This document shows positions 1 through 9,300 of a DNA stretch of 64,000 nt, one piece after another. The DNA lies in contig NZ_JACIAH010000008.1 of assembly GCF_014194695.1 (NCBI RefSeq), positions 124,001-188,000 of the forward strand, given 5' to 3'. The notes below the pieces were generated by a model. The model had not been told where the DNA came from. It did no database searches and saw only the letters and a program-made list of their open reading frames with translations. The DNA comes from Rhizobium sp. BK399 (GTDB lineage Bacteria; Pseudomonadota; Alphaproteobacteria; Rhizobiales; Rhizobiaceae). Made by a program: the position numbers and the translations under genes. Position 1 is the stretch's first letter. Every line of letters begins with the position of its first letter.

Positions 1-1
1 T

Positions 2-868
2 ATCGCCCCAGGCGATCCGGTGCGCTCTCTGCTTGGCACGCGTGCGGCAGACCCGGCGACGATTGCTGTGATCCGCGCCCGATACCACCTGGATGACCCG
101 CTGCCGATGCAGTACGGAAAGTGGCTGTCGCAAGTCATCCGGGGGGACCTTGGCGTCTCCATTCAGGGCAATCGGGCGGTGACGCGGACCATCAAGGATC
201 GGCTAGGCGTCACCGTCTTCCTGACCTTGATGAGCAGTGCCCTTGTTCTCGGCCCGGGCATCTTGCTTGGCGCCGTTGCGGCTTATCGCCAAGGTACGCG
301 CCTGGACCGGGTGGTCGTGTTGCTGGGTGTTTTCGGGATAAGCTCGCCAGCCTTCGTCACCGGTATCTTCCTCCTCTACCTCTTCGGTGTTTTGCTGCGC
401 TGGTTTCCCATCTTCGGATCAGGTGATGGTTTTTTCGACCGGGCCTGGCACCTGGCACTTCCTTCGCTGGCGCTGGCGATATCTGTCATGGCAATCGTCA
501 TCAAGATCACGCGTGCAGCGATGATCGAGGAGCTGGGGCAGGACTACGTCACCTTTGCACGGTCACGTGGCCTTTCCCCGCACCGTATTCTTTTTGCCTA
601 CGTCCTCAGGAATTCCCTCATTTCGCTGGTCACGGCCGCGGGGATCATCATTGTCGGTATTGTGGCAGGGGCGATTTACGTCGAAGTCACCTTTTCGTTG
701 CCGGGCCTCGGCGCCTTGACAGTTGACGCCATCCAGAAGCGCGACATTCCGACGATCCAGGGGACTGTTCTGCTATTTTCCACTTTTGTCGTGCTGGTGA
801 ATCTTGGAGTCGACGTGATTTACGCAATGATAGACCCACGCATCCGCTTTGGGAGGGTTCGGCCATGA
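2..868 (+). CDS. Oligopeptide/dipeptide-type ABC transporter permease (DppB/OppB family), 5' end cut by window
   Basis: Inner-membrane permease of a peptide/opine-type ABC importer. The reading frame is open to the left edge and already inside the family's conserved PGDPVRSLLG stretch, so the first membrane segment (roughly 25-40 residues) lies outside the window and the GTG at position 20 is internal. About 288 residues are visible, with several hydrophobic segments and the EAA coupling loop around RSRGLSPHRILFAYVLRN. It overlaps the next permease gene by four bases (ATGA), so the two and the following ATPase form one operon. The substrate cannot be told from the sequence; the solute-binding protein gene should lie to the left. 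Confidence 0.9.
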   Translation: MAPGDPVRSLLGTRAADPATIAVIRARYHLDDPLPMQYGKWLSQVIRGDLGVSIQGNRAVTRTIKDRLGVTVFLTLMSSALVLGPGILLGAVAAYRQGTRLDRVVVLLGVFGISSPAFVTGIFLLYLFGVLLRWFPIFGSGDGFFDRAWHLALPSLALAISVMAIVIKITRAAMIEELGQDYVTFARSRGLSPHRILFAYVLRNSLISLVTAAGIIIVGIVAGAIYVEVTFSLPGLGALTVDAIQKRDIPTIQGTVLLFSTFVVLVNLGVDVIYAMIDPRIRFGRVRP

Positions 869-1707
869 GCAGCCCGGCCGCCGACGAAGGAGGTGTAGAG
901 GAGCTGCGGCCGCGCGTTGCCGCTAGCGTGCTCGTTGCCATGCTCGTTCTCGCGACAGTAGCGGTCAGCGCCATCCTTGGAGATAAGATTGTCCCCGATT
1001 CACCGTTTCTCCAGCGACTCGGGACTGGCGATACACCGCCATCGCTCGCGCACCTCGCAGGGACGGATCTGTTCGGGCGCGATGTGCTTTCGCGCGTCAT
1101 CTACGGCGCGCGGACAGCTCTGGTCGGTCCGGTCATCGTCGCCGCCGGCTCCTTTGCGATCGCGACCGTGCTTGGGTTGGTGTCAGGCTATTTCGGCGGC
1201 CTGGTCGACACAGCGATCATGCGCTGGGTTGACGTCATGCTCGCGTTGCCGGGACCGCTTCTGGCGATCGTTGTCGTCGGTATCGTGGGAGGCGGCTACT
1301 GGACCGCGGTGGCCGTTCTTGTGGTTCTATTTTCCGCTACCGATACCCGCATTGTTCGCAGTGCTGTCCTCGAGCAGCGACCCCTTCCTTACATAGAAGC
1401 TGCGCGCACACTCGGTCTTTCGAAGACGCGCATCCTGTTCGTGCACGTTCTGCCGAATGTGGCGCCGATCATCCTTGCGTATGTGATCCTTGACTTCGCC
1501 TTTGCCCTGGTGAACCTCGCCGGCTTGTCGTTCCTCGGCCTCGGCATCGAACCCGGTGCCCCCGACTGGGGCCGGATGCTCTTCGAGAACCGTAATATCC
1601 TCTTCTCAAATCCCGCTGCACTGCTTTTGCCTGCTGGCATGATCATCGTCACCGCCATCAGCATAAACCTCATCGGCGACTGGTTGCTCGAGCGGTTCGC
1701 CAGATGA
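865..1707 (+). CDS. Oligopeptide/dipeptide-type ABC transporter permease (DppC/OppC family)
   Basis: Second inner-membrane permease of the same importer, 280 residues, normal for the family. It has an N-terminal membrane helix (residues about 20-38), a periplasmic segment with the DppC-type motif HLAGTDLFGRDVLSRVIYG, then the transmembrane core with the EAA loop near EAARTLGLSKTRILFVHVLPN. It overlaps both neighbours by four bases, which indicates translational coupling in the order permease-permease-ATPase. Confidence 0.93.
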   Translation: MSSPAADEGGVEELRPRVAASVLVAMLVLATVAVSAILGDKIVPDSPFLQRLGTGDTPPSLAHLAGTDLFGRDVLSRVIYGARTALVGPVIVAAGSFAIATVLGLVSGYFGGLVDTAIMRWVDVMLALPGPLLAIVVVGIVGGGYWTAVAVLVVLFSATDTRIVRSAVLEQRPLPYIEAARTLGLSKTRILFVHVLPNVAPIILAYVILDFAFALVNLAGLSFLGLGIEPGAPDWGRMLFENRNILFSNPAALLLPAGMIIVTAISINLIGDWLLERFAR

Positions 1708-3551
1708 AGACAGGGTCGATCGAGGCTAGCGGAGGTGGGCCGCTACTCAAGGTCGAGGGCCTTGCGATCTCGTTCGGCAGGGCGGCAATCACAACATCAG
1801 TGAGCATCGCGTTGGAGCGCGGCGAGAGCATAGCAATCGTTGGCGAGTCTGGATCGGGAAAGTCTGTGACGGCCCGCGCGATTGCCGGGCTTCTGCCGCC
1901 AGGCCTCAACGCAACCGGTGCGATCACCTTCGACGGCATGTCCGTGATGCCGCTTCCCGAGCGCGAACGTCGCAAATTACGCGGATATCGCGTTTCGATG
2001 CTGATGCAGGATCCCTTCACGATGCTGAACCCGCTCATGCGTTGCGGTGACCACATTGACGAGATGCTGCGTGATCGGCCGGAGTTCGCGTCGCGTCAGG
2101 CAAGGGGGGGCGAGGTGCAAAGGCGCCTTGAGGAAGTCGGGATTTCGGATCCCGATGTGGCGCGCCGCCTGCCATTCGAGTTGTCGGGCGGCATGTGTCA
2201 GCGTGTCGCGATGGCTGCCGCGCTTGCGCGCGACCCGGATCTGCTCATTGCCGATGAGGCCACGACGGCGCTCGACGTCACCAGTCAAGCCGATATCATG
2301 AAGCTCCTCGGCCATATCCAGCGAGAGCGTCATATGGGCCTGATCCTTGTCACCCACAATCTGCGGCTCGCCTTCGCGACCTGCCAGCGCGTCTACGTCC
2401 TCTATGCAGGCTCGGTACTGGAAGTCGGCGACGCCATTTCCGTCGAGCGTCGACCTTTCCATCCCTACACCCTTGGGCTGCTCCTGTCGGAACCGCCGGT
2501 TGATATTCGTGTGCAAAACCTTGTCGCCATGCGGGGTTCCGTGCCCCGCGCGGCCGACGTTATTGACCGCTGCGGTTTCGCAGACCGCTGTGATTGGGCA
2601 AGCGAGGTTTGCCGCGCCAGCAAGCCGCCGCTCGGTGCTCTCAGCGCTCTGCGCTCCACCGCATGTCTCCGTCAGGACGAGATCCAGAGTGAGATCGATG
2701 CCCGGCGCGCGACTGCACTGTCGGAGGAGCCGAAAGCGTTGAGTCGCGGAGAAACCACGGATTGCCTTGTCCGTGTCGACTCGCTCAGCAAGACTTTCTC
2801 CGGAGCCCGTGGACGGCCGGTCCGCGCAGTGAGGGAGGTTTCATTGCACATCAGGTCTGGGGAATGTGTGGGGCTGGTTGGCGAATCCGGTTCGGGCAAG
2901 ACGACCATCGGGCGCTGTCTCGTTGGCCTCGAGAACCCGACCTCCGGCAACATCGTAATCGACGGCATTTCGGCTGGCGATTATCGCGCCCTGACCAAGG
3001 GGGACCTTGCGAGAATACGCCGGACCATCCAGATGGTTTTTCAGGACGCCTATTCGACGCTCAATCCCCGACATAGCGTCGGCCAGGCATTGGCAGAGGC
3101 ACTCGGGGCGTCGGTGGGGGCCACAGACCCGGTGACACCCGAACGGATCGTGTCGCTGCTTGCCGAGGTCGGCTTGTCCGCTTCATACACTTCCCGCCGT
3201 CCGAGGTCGCTGTCCGGCGGCGAACGCCAGCGCGTTGCGATTGCCCGTGCGCTTGCGGTCGAGCCGGCAATTCTCGTCTGCGACGAACCCGTCTCTGCTC
3301 TCGATGTGTCTGTCCAGGGCCAGGTGCTTAATCTCTTCCGACGCCTGCAAGTCGAACACGCGCTATCATACCTCTTCATCACGCACGATCTCGCTGTGCT
3401 GCGACAGATCGCCGAGCGAATTTATGTGCTCTATCTCGGCGAGATCGTCGAGGAGGGACCGACAGAGAAGGTCATCGGCGACCCGCAGCACCCATATACA
3501 CGCCGGCTTGTCAAGTCGATCCCCCGCGGAACAATCAAATTGACGCGCTGA
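1704..3551 (+). CDS. Fused double ABC ATPase of a peptide-type importer (DppD-DppF fusion)
   Basis: Cytoplasmic ATPase carrying both nucleotide-binding domains of the importer in one chain of 615 residues. Domain 1 (about 13-260) has Walker A GESGSGKS at 47-54, the signature LSGGM and Walker B DLLIADEAT, followed by the Cys-containing oligopeptide_ABC C-terminal element (DRCGFADRC...C). Domain 2 (about 350-610) has Walker A GESGSGKT, signature LSGGERQRVAIARAL and ILVCDEP. Such fusions are common in rhizobial peptide and opine importers. It starts inside the stop of the upstream permease gene. The transporter seems complete except for the binding protein and the 5' end of the first permease, both beyond the window. 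Confidence 0.93.
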   Translation: MKTGSIEASGGGPLLKVEGLAISFGRAAITTSVSIALERGESIAIVGESGSGKSVTARAIAGLLPPGLNATGAITFDGMSVMPLPERERRKLRGYRVSMLMQDPFTMLNPLMRCGDHIDEMLRDRPEFASRQARGGEVQRRLEEVGISDPDVARRLPFELSGGMCQRVAMAAALARDPDLLIADEATTALDVTSQADIMKLLGHIQRERHMGLILVTHNLRLAFATCQRVYVLYAGSVLEVGDAISVERRPFHPYTLGLLLSEPPVDIRVQNLVAMRGSVPRAADVIDRCGFADRCDWASEVCRASKPPLGALSALRSTACLRQDEIQSEIDARRATALSEEPKALSRGETTDCLVRVDSLSKTFSGARGRPVRAVREVSLHIRSGECVGLVGESGSGKTTIGRCLVGLENPTSGNIVIDGISAGDYRALTKGDLARIRRTIQMVFQDAYSTLNPRHSVGQALAEALGASVGATDPVTPERIVSLLAEVGLSASYTSRRPRSLSGGERQRVAIARALAVEPAILVCDEPVSALDVSVQGQVLNLFRRLQVEHALSYLFITHDLAVLRQIAERIYVLYLGEIVEEGPTEKVIGDPQHPYTRRLVKSIPRGTIKLTR

Positions 3552-3585
3552 GGGGGCGAGAGCGCGGCGAACGGTGCGCGCTCCT

Positions 3586-4339
3586 TCAGGTTTCCAGCCC
3601 TCTGTTGGGTCTGTCGGTCGAAGAAGTGAGCCTTTGCCGTTTCCAAGGGGAGCCTGACCTTTTGCTCGCGCGTAACTCAACGCGATCGCCCACGACCCAT
3701 GTCAGTTCCCTGCCGTCGAGCTCAACGGCGACATGGGTTTCCGAACCGGTCGGCTCCACGACCTTGATAGTGGCTTCGATGCCCGTTTCGGTCGCCAAGC
3801 GTGATGTCCTCGGGACGTATGCCGAGTGTGAACGGCCTCTTGTCCGAATTGGCACGCAACGTGAAAGCCGGATGCGGGCCCCGCCTGCAAGCACGAGCCA
3901 AGGGCTGGCGCCGATCTAGATGGTTCCCTCAACCAAGAAACCCTGCAACAAATACGTTGCGTGGCCTGTCGTAGAGTTCCAGAGAGCTGTCGATCTGCTC
4001 CACCTTGCCGCCCTGGACCACGACGATCTTGTCAGCCATGGTCATCGCTTCGATCTGGTCATGCGCGGCGTAGACGATCGTCGTTTTCAAGCGTTGGTGA
4101 AGCGCCTTGATCTCGGCCCGCATCTTGACGCGCAAGTTTGCATCAAGATTGGACAATAGTTCGTCGAACAGGAAGACTTTCGGGTCCCGGGCGATTGCCC
4201 GTCCCATGGCGACGCGTTACCGCTGGCCACCGGAGAGCTGGGCCGGCTCGGCTGCGAGCCCTCCCGCAGCCAAGGCAAATGCCCCGTTGTGGCCTCCATC
4301 CGGATCGCGTGCGCGACGCAAATTCGACACTCTGGACAT
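3586..4339 (-). pseudogene. Decayed sugar/glycerol-3-phosphate-type ABC ATPase (UgpC/MalK family)
   Basis: Reading the minus strand, the C-terminal two thirds of a MalK/UgpC-type ATPase are recognisable: AQLSGGQR, then a TAA stop (4217-4219) where the family has Gln, then RVAMGRAIARDPKVFLFDE, the H-loop region YAAHDQIEAMTMADK and the TOBE-domain phrases LGIRPEDITLGD and ATIKVVEPTGSETHV. The last two lie in different frames, so there is at least one frameshift and another stop after VAGFLG. Walker A and the first 120 or so residues are missing, and the conserved Pro of FDEPLSNLDA is Leu. It cannot make a working ATPase. No permease or binding protein partner lies beside it. Confidence 0.85.
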
Positions 4340-4690
4340 CGTTACCCCATTATAATTTGCCACGAGCATATCCTGTTCCCGGCGTCTTCTGACCTATACA
4401 TAGGTCTGGTCGGTCGAACTGCATTGGTGGGCATATCTTTCTGGTTTTTGGCGACACAGCATTCGGCGCCGCTCGCGTGTTCGGTGCCACCTGTCCGGCC
4501 CATGTCAACCGTGATTTCACCTGATAATCCCAGGAAATGAACGGTCACCGGCCCAATCGAGTCGGGAGTGATGGCTCTCGGGACCGGCAGAAACCACGGT
4601 TTAGCGGTGCCAGAATTGATTTGACAGCAGGTCATCCCAAGCGCCGAATCTTTTTGCGCTGGCGCGCACGTCCTGATGGGAGGCAAGCTC
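4340..4690. other. Gap with no recognised gene
   Basis: Between the ATPase remnant and the small frameshifted protein I see only short open frames without ribosome-binding sites or family motifs. It is probably eroded DNA from the same transporter locus. Confidence 0.4.
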
Positions 4691-4896
4691 ATGGAACTGA
4701 ACTGGAATACGATTTCAGACCGTTCTAACGTTAAGATGGTCGCCAGATTATAATCGGCTCACAGGATGAGGGGGGGTACCACTATAACGTTGTGTTCTAC
4801 CATGCGCCGATGGAGCTTTGGTACGGTGGCGCTGGCATCAAGGTGAGAGACGAAGATATTGAACATTGGGCTGAAATACCGCCTCCCGGCGCCTGA
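4691..4896 (+). pseudogene. Frameshifted small W...DG...HW protein (DUF551-like)
   Basis: The frame opens MELNWNTISDRSNVK and stops after MVARL. One base shift brings in DGRQIIIGSQDEGGYHY and, at the end, IEHWAEIPPPGA. The pattern W-x-x-I-S near the start, DG-x-x-I-x-x-G in the middle and HW-x-x-x-P-P-P at the end is that of small DUF551-like proteins of phage and bacterial genomes; this is pattern recognition, not a search. The element is 206 bases, one short of a whole number of codons, which fits a single-base deletion around 4735. Function unknown; likely inactive. Confidence 0.45.
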
Positions 4897-5152
4897 ATAA
4901 CTAAGGCACATTCTTAGGTCTAAACACCCGGTCCTCTCTGCACGGCGAGCGGCGAGAGGAGAAAAATCGCTTGCCTATCCACTTCAGCTGACCGCAAGAA
5001 ATGGAGAAAGCTGCCCAGCTGGTCAAAGGGTAATATTCGACCGGAGTAAAGAAAAAATAACCTCACATAAGTCGATTGATACTCCATTGTGGAATTTTGG
5101 AAGATACGACATAGTAGAATAAGTTGTTGCAAGAAGATCGGAGGGCGATCTC

Positions 5153-5494
5153 ATGCCAGCAAATTTCGATTCACCCTTAAAAATTAATATTGCCACTGGA
5201 TTCGTCGAGTGGCCAACGGGACCGTTGGGTTACGTTGACGGGTATCAACCGGTACGGGTTGAGGTCTGGCTGATGCAGCACGGTACCGGCGCCATACAAA
5301 TGGCTTACCAAGATAATCCCTCCGGGTCGAAATGGAAGGCAGACGATGATTATTTCCCATCGCCCTGGGGCGGTGGACTATTCAAGCCTGGGCCGGCATT
5401 GGGAACAGCCGTTTTAATTACTAAGAAGACGGTGATGGGCGCCACCGTCCAGCATGTCTATTGGTGGACTGAGGAGGTTGAGCTTAAGTACTGA
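5153..5494 (+). CDS. Hypothetical protein, 113 residues
   Basis: I do not recognise this protein. It has a good Shine-Dalgarno (GGAGG, eight bases before the ATG) and no signal peptide or membrane segment. It is rich in Trp, Gly, Pro and Tyr with alternating hydrophobic strands (VEVWLMQHG, TAVLITKKTVMG, VQHVYWWTEEVELKY), which suggests a small all-beta fold. It stands alone between remnants and putR, and its AT content is higher than that of neighbouring genes, which may mean recent acquisition. Confidence 0.65.
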   Translation: MPANFDSPLKINIATGFVEWPTGPLGYVDGYQPVRVEVWLMQHGTGAIQMAYQDNPSGSKWKADDDYFPSPWGGGLFKPGPALGTAVLITKKTVMGATVQHVYWWTEEVELKY

Positions 5495-5750
5495 CTGACG
5501 ACTATCCTGCAGATCCTTTCCTGAAGTCCAAGGTGAAGCGGCAATTCGTGCAAGAGCGCTTCCAAACGCAGAACGGCAGCCGTTGCATTTGCGAGCGGTC
5601 AATGATCTTGGCTGCTATCGCGGCTGAATGGAGCCGGCAACTAGCTAGGTGACAATGCGCGCCGGCCGACGTTAGTTGTAATAGGTGATATCGCGGACAG
5701 CGCGATTTTGGCGGATGGGAAATAGTGCGGCCAAAAGAGTGGTCGTTCTC

Positions 5751-6221
5751 TCAGGCCCCGCTTTCTTTGACGGCCTCCATGGCGACGAAGGTCGAGGTGC
5801 TGGCAACGAAAGGGAGGCTCGAAATCTTTTCTCCGAGCACGAGGCGATAGTTGGCAATATCGGAGGTGCGGATTTTCAGCAGATAGTCGAATGCGCCTGC
5901 GATCATGTGGCACTCCTCCACTTCCTGCAGCCTCCGCGCTGCAATGTTGAATGCCTTCAGGGCGTGTTCGCGCGTATCCGAGAGTTTCACCTCCGTGAAT
6001 GCGACGTGGTTCTTCCCGAGTTTCTTCAAGTCGACGACCGCACGAAAGCCGAGGATATAGCCATCTTCGATCAATCGCTTTAATCTGACCTGGCAGGGTG
6101 TGTTAGAGAGGCCCACCTTTTTGGCAAGATCGGTTATCGACATTCGACCATCTGCGATAAGAGCTTCGATGATCTTGTGATCGAATTGGTCAATTTCCCT
6201 GCCGTTTGTGACTGTACTCAC
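5751..6221 (-). CDS. putR: Lrp/AsnC-family regulator of proline catabolism (PutR)
   Basis: DNA-binding regulator of 156 residues with an N-terminal AsnC-type helix-turn-helix (about 10-60: FDHKIIEALIADGRMSITDL, VGLSNTPCQVRLKRL) and a C-terminal RAM ligand-binding domain. It is transcribed away from putA, the arrangement of PutR in Rhizobium and Agrobacterium, where it activates putA in response to proline. A palindrome in the shared intergenic region (6271-6292) is a plausible binding site. The name rests on context plus family. Confidence 0.85.
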   Translation of the reverse strand: MSTVTNGREIDQFDHKIIEALIADGRMSITDLAKKVGLSNTPCQVRLKRLIEDGYILGFRAVVDLKKLGKNHVAFTEVKLSDTREHALKAFNIAARRLQEVEECHMIAGAFDYLLKIRTSDIANYRLVLGEKISSLPFVASTSTFVAMEAVKESGA

Positions 6222-6270
6222 GATTTTCCCTCGACTGTTCCTCTAAATTGGGCAGTTAGAGGTCAGAGGT

Positions 6271-6292
6271 GGCAATTTCAAGTGAAATTACC
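6271..6292. promoter_or_regulatory. Palindrome in the putR-putA intergenic region, candidate PutR operator
   Basis: Near-perfect 22-base inverted repeat: outer GG/CC, arms AATTTC and GAAATT separated by four bases, with only the central and two flanking positions breaking the symmetry. It lies between the divergent starts of putR and putA. Lrp-type regulators bind AT-rich dyads of this kind; binding itself is inferred. Confidence 0.55.
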
Positions 6293-6341
6293 TTCGCACG
6301 ACCTGTTATGTGTTGGTCAAGATTCTACCTGGAGCAAAGAC

Positions 6342-9300
6342 ATGACGATCACCAGCGAGACGGTGCCAAGCAACCTCAACAGCTTAGTAACTGGTGGCGC
6401 CAATCCGTTTGAGGGTTTTGCACCGGCGGTGCGTCCACAAAGCGATTTGCGACGAGCAATCACTGCGGCGTACCGTATTCCAGAAACCGTTTGCGTTCCG
6501 GCTCTCGTGGAAGCTGCTGCACTCCCGGAAAAAGTTCGCCAGGGTGCAGCGACGACTGCGCGTCGACTTATCGAAGCACTCCGTGCCAAACATAAGGGTA
6601 CTGGCGTTGAGGGCCTCGTGCACGAATATTCGCTTTCGAGCCAGGAGGGCGTGGCGCTGATGTGTCTGGCAGAAGCCTTGCTTCGGATTCCTGATACGGC
6701 TACCCGTGACGCCCTGATCCGCGACAAGATCGCCGAGGGTGATTGGAAGTCGCATCTGGGCGGCGGCCGGTCCCTCTTCGTCAATGCCGCAACCTGGGGG
6801 CTGGTGGTAACCGGCAAGCTCACAGCGACGGTCAACGATCGTAACCTTTCGGCTGCGCTCACGCGCCTGATCGCACGATGCGGCGAGCCGGTTATCAGGC
6901 GTGGCGTCGACATGGCGATGCGAATGATGGGTGAGCAGTTTGTCACTGGCGAAACCATCGACGAGGCGCTGCAACGAGCAAAGCCACTCGAACAGCGCGG
7001 CTTCAGGTACTCCTATGACATGCTTGGGGAGGCGGCAACGACCGGCGCCGACGCCGAACGGTACTACAAGGACTATGAAGCCGCGATCCACGCAATCGGC
7101 AAAGCGTCCGATCGGCGTGGTATCTATGAAGGGCCTGGGATTTCGATCAAGCTCTCTGCTTTGCATCCGCGCTATTCAAGAGCCCAGAGCGAAAGGGTCG
7201 TCAGTGAACTGCTGCCGAAGGTTAAGACGCTTGCCCTGATTGCCAAGTCCTATGATATAGGCCTCAATATCGATGCCGAGGAGGCGGAGCGGCTGGAGTT
7301 GTCGCTGGATATCCTTGAGACACTATGCCTCGACGATGATCTTTCCGGATGGAACGGCATGGGTTTTGTTGTGCAGGCCTATGGCAAGCGCTGCCCGTCC
7401 GTGCTCGATTTTATCATTGACCTTGCCCGTCGCGCTGGTCGCCGGATCATGGTTCGCCTGGTCAAGGGAGCCTATTGGGATGCCGAAATCAAGCGGGCTC
7501 AACTCGACGGTCTTGAAGACTTTCCCGTCTTTACTCGAAAGATTTACACTGACGTGTCCTATGTGGCCTGCGCAAAGAAGCTCTTGGCTGCACCAGATGC
7601 TGTCTTCCCGCAATTCGCAACCCACAATGCGCAGACGCTTGCCACAATCTATCACATGGCCGGTTCAGACTTCCATGTTGGGAAGTACGAATTCCAATGC
7701 CTTCATGGCATGGGGGAACCGCTCTACGACGAGGTCGTCGGCCGCCAGAACCTCAACCGTCCCTGCCGCATCTACGCACCGGTTGGCACACATGAAACAC
7801 TGCTCGCCTATCTCGTGCGACGGCTCCTCGAAAATGGGGCAAACTCGTCGTTTGTGAATCGGATCGCCGATCCGGGCGTCTCCGTTGAAGAGCTTGTTGC
7901 GGATCCCGTCGATCTTGTCGCCGGAATGCAAGTACCTGGCCTGAAGCACGACAAGATCGCACTGCCCGGCGACCTCTACGGTCAGCGCCGCAATTCCGCT
8001 GGTATCGATGTCTCGAACGAAACGACGCTTGCGGAACTGACCGAGAGCCTGAAGGCAAGCGCAACGCTACGTTGGAAGGCAGCGCCAACCCATGAAAGGG
8101 AGGCTGCGCCGTCCCGCGACGTCGTCAATCCGTCCGACGGGCAGGACATTGTGGGGACCGTGCGCGAGGCAACGATCGAGGAAGCCGGAGCTGCGGCCGC
8201 AATCGCACTCAAAGCCGCGCCGTCCTGGGCTGCAGTGCAGCCTGCCGAGCGGGCCGCGCTCCTCGAGCGGGCAGCTGACGCTATGCAGGCGAAAATGGAG
8301 ACCTTGTTGGGTCTCATCATTCGCGAAGCTGGGAAGTCGCTGCTGAATGCCGTCGCTGAGGTCCGGGAGGCGGTCGACTTCCTACGTTACTACGCCGAGC
8401 AGACGCGCCGCACCCTCGGTCCTTCTCATGCACCACTTGGTCCCGTTGTGTGCATAAGCCCGTGGAATTTTCCATTGGCGATCTTTACCGGGCAGGTTGC
8501 TGCTGCGCTTGTCGCGGGCAACCCGGTTCTAGCCAAACCTGCGGAAGAAACGCCGTTGATTGCGGCCGAAGCCGTTAGAATTCTGCATGGAGCCGGTATC
8601 CCGACTGACGTCGTCCAGTTGGTTCCGGGTGATGGAAGGGTAGGGGCGGCTCTGGTGACGGCTCCCGAAGCCGCTGCCGTGATGTTCACAGGCTCCACAG
8701 AGGTTGCGCGAATTATCCAGGGCGAGCTCGCCAAGCGACTATCCAAGGGCGGAAAGCCGATTCCATTTATCGCCGAGACTGGCGGCCAGAATGCCATGAT
8801 CGTGGACTCCTCGGCACTTGCCGAACAGGTTGTCGGTGATGTGATTGCCTCGGCATTCGACAGCGCCGGGCAGCGCTGCTCGGCACTGCGCGTTCTGTGC
8901 CTGCAGGAAGACATTGCCGACCGCACATTGGTGATGCTTAAAGGAGCTTTGAAGGAGCTCTCCATCGCCAATACCAATCGCCTGGCCTCGGACATAGGGC
9001 CGGTCATTACTGCCGAAGCCAAGGATACAATCGAAGCGCACGTAGAGGCCATGAGCGGCGCAGGCTGCAAAGTCGAACGTGTGAATTTGTCCGAAGCGAC
9101 CGAGAGGGGGACATTTGTCGCCCCAACCATCATCGAAATCAGCAGCATTTCGCAGCTTAAACGCGAGGTGTTTGGTCCGGTTCTTCACGTTATTCGATGG
9201 CGCCGCCAGGACCTTGGACGCCTGATAGACGATATCAATGCGACGGGTTATGGTCTTACGTTCGGTCTTCATACGCGCCTCGATGAAACGATTGCAAATG

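Noticed and set aside
4342..4692. Minus-strand frame of 116 codons
   Set aside because: No ribosome-binding site and no family motif; composition unlike a natural protein.
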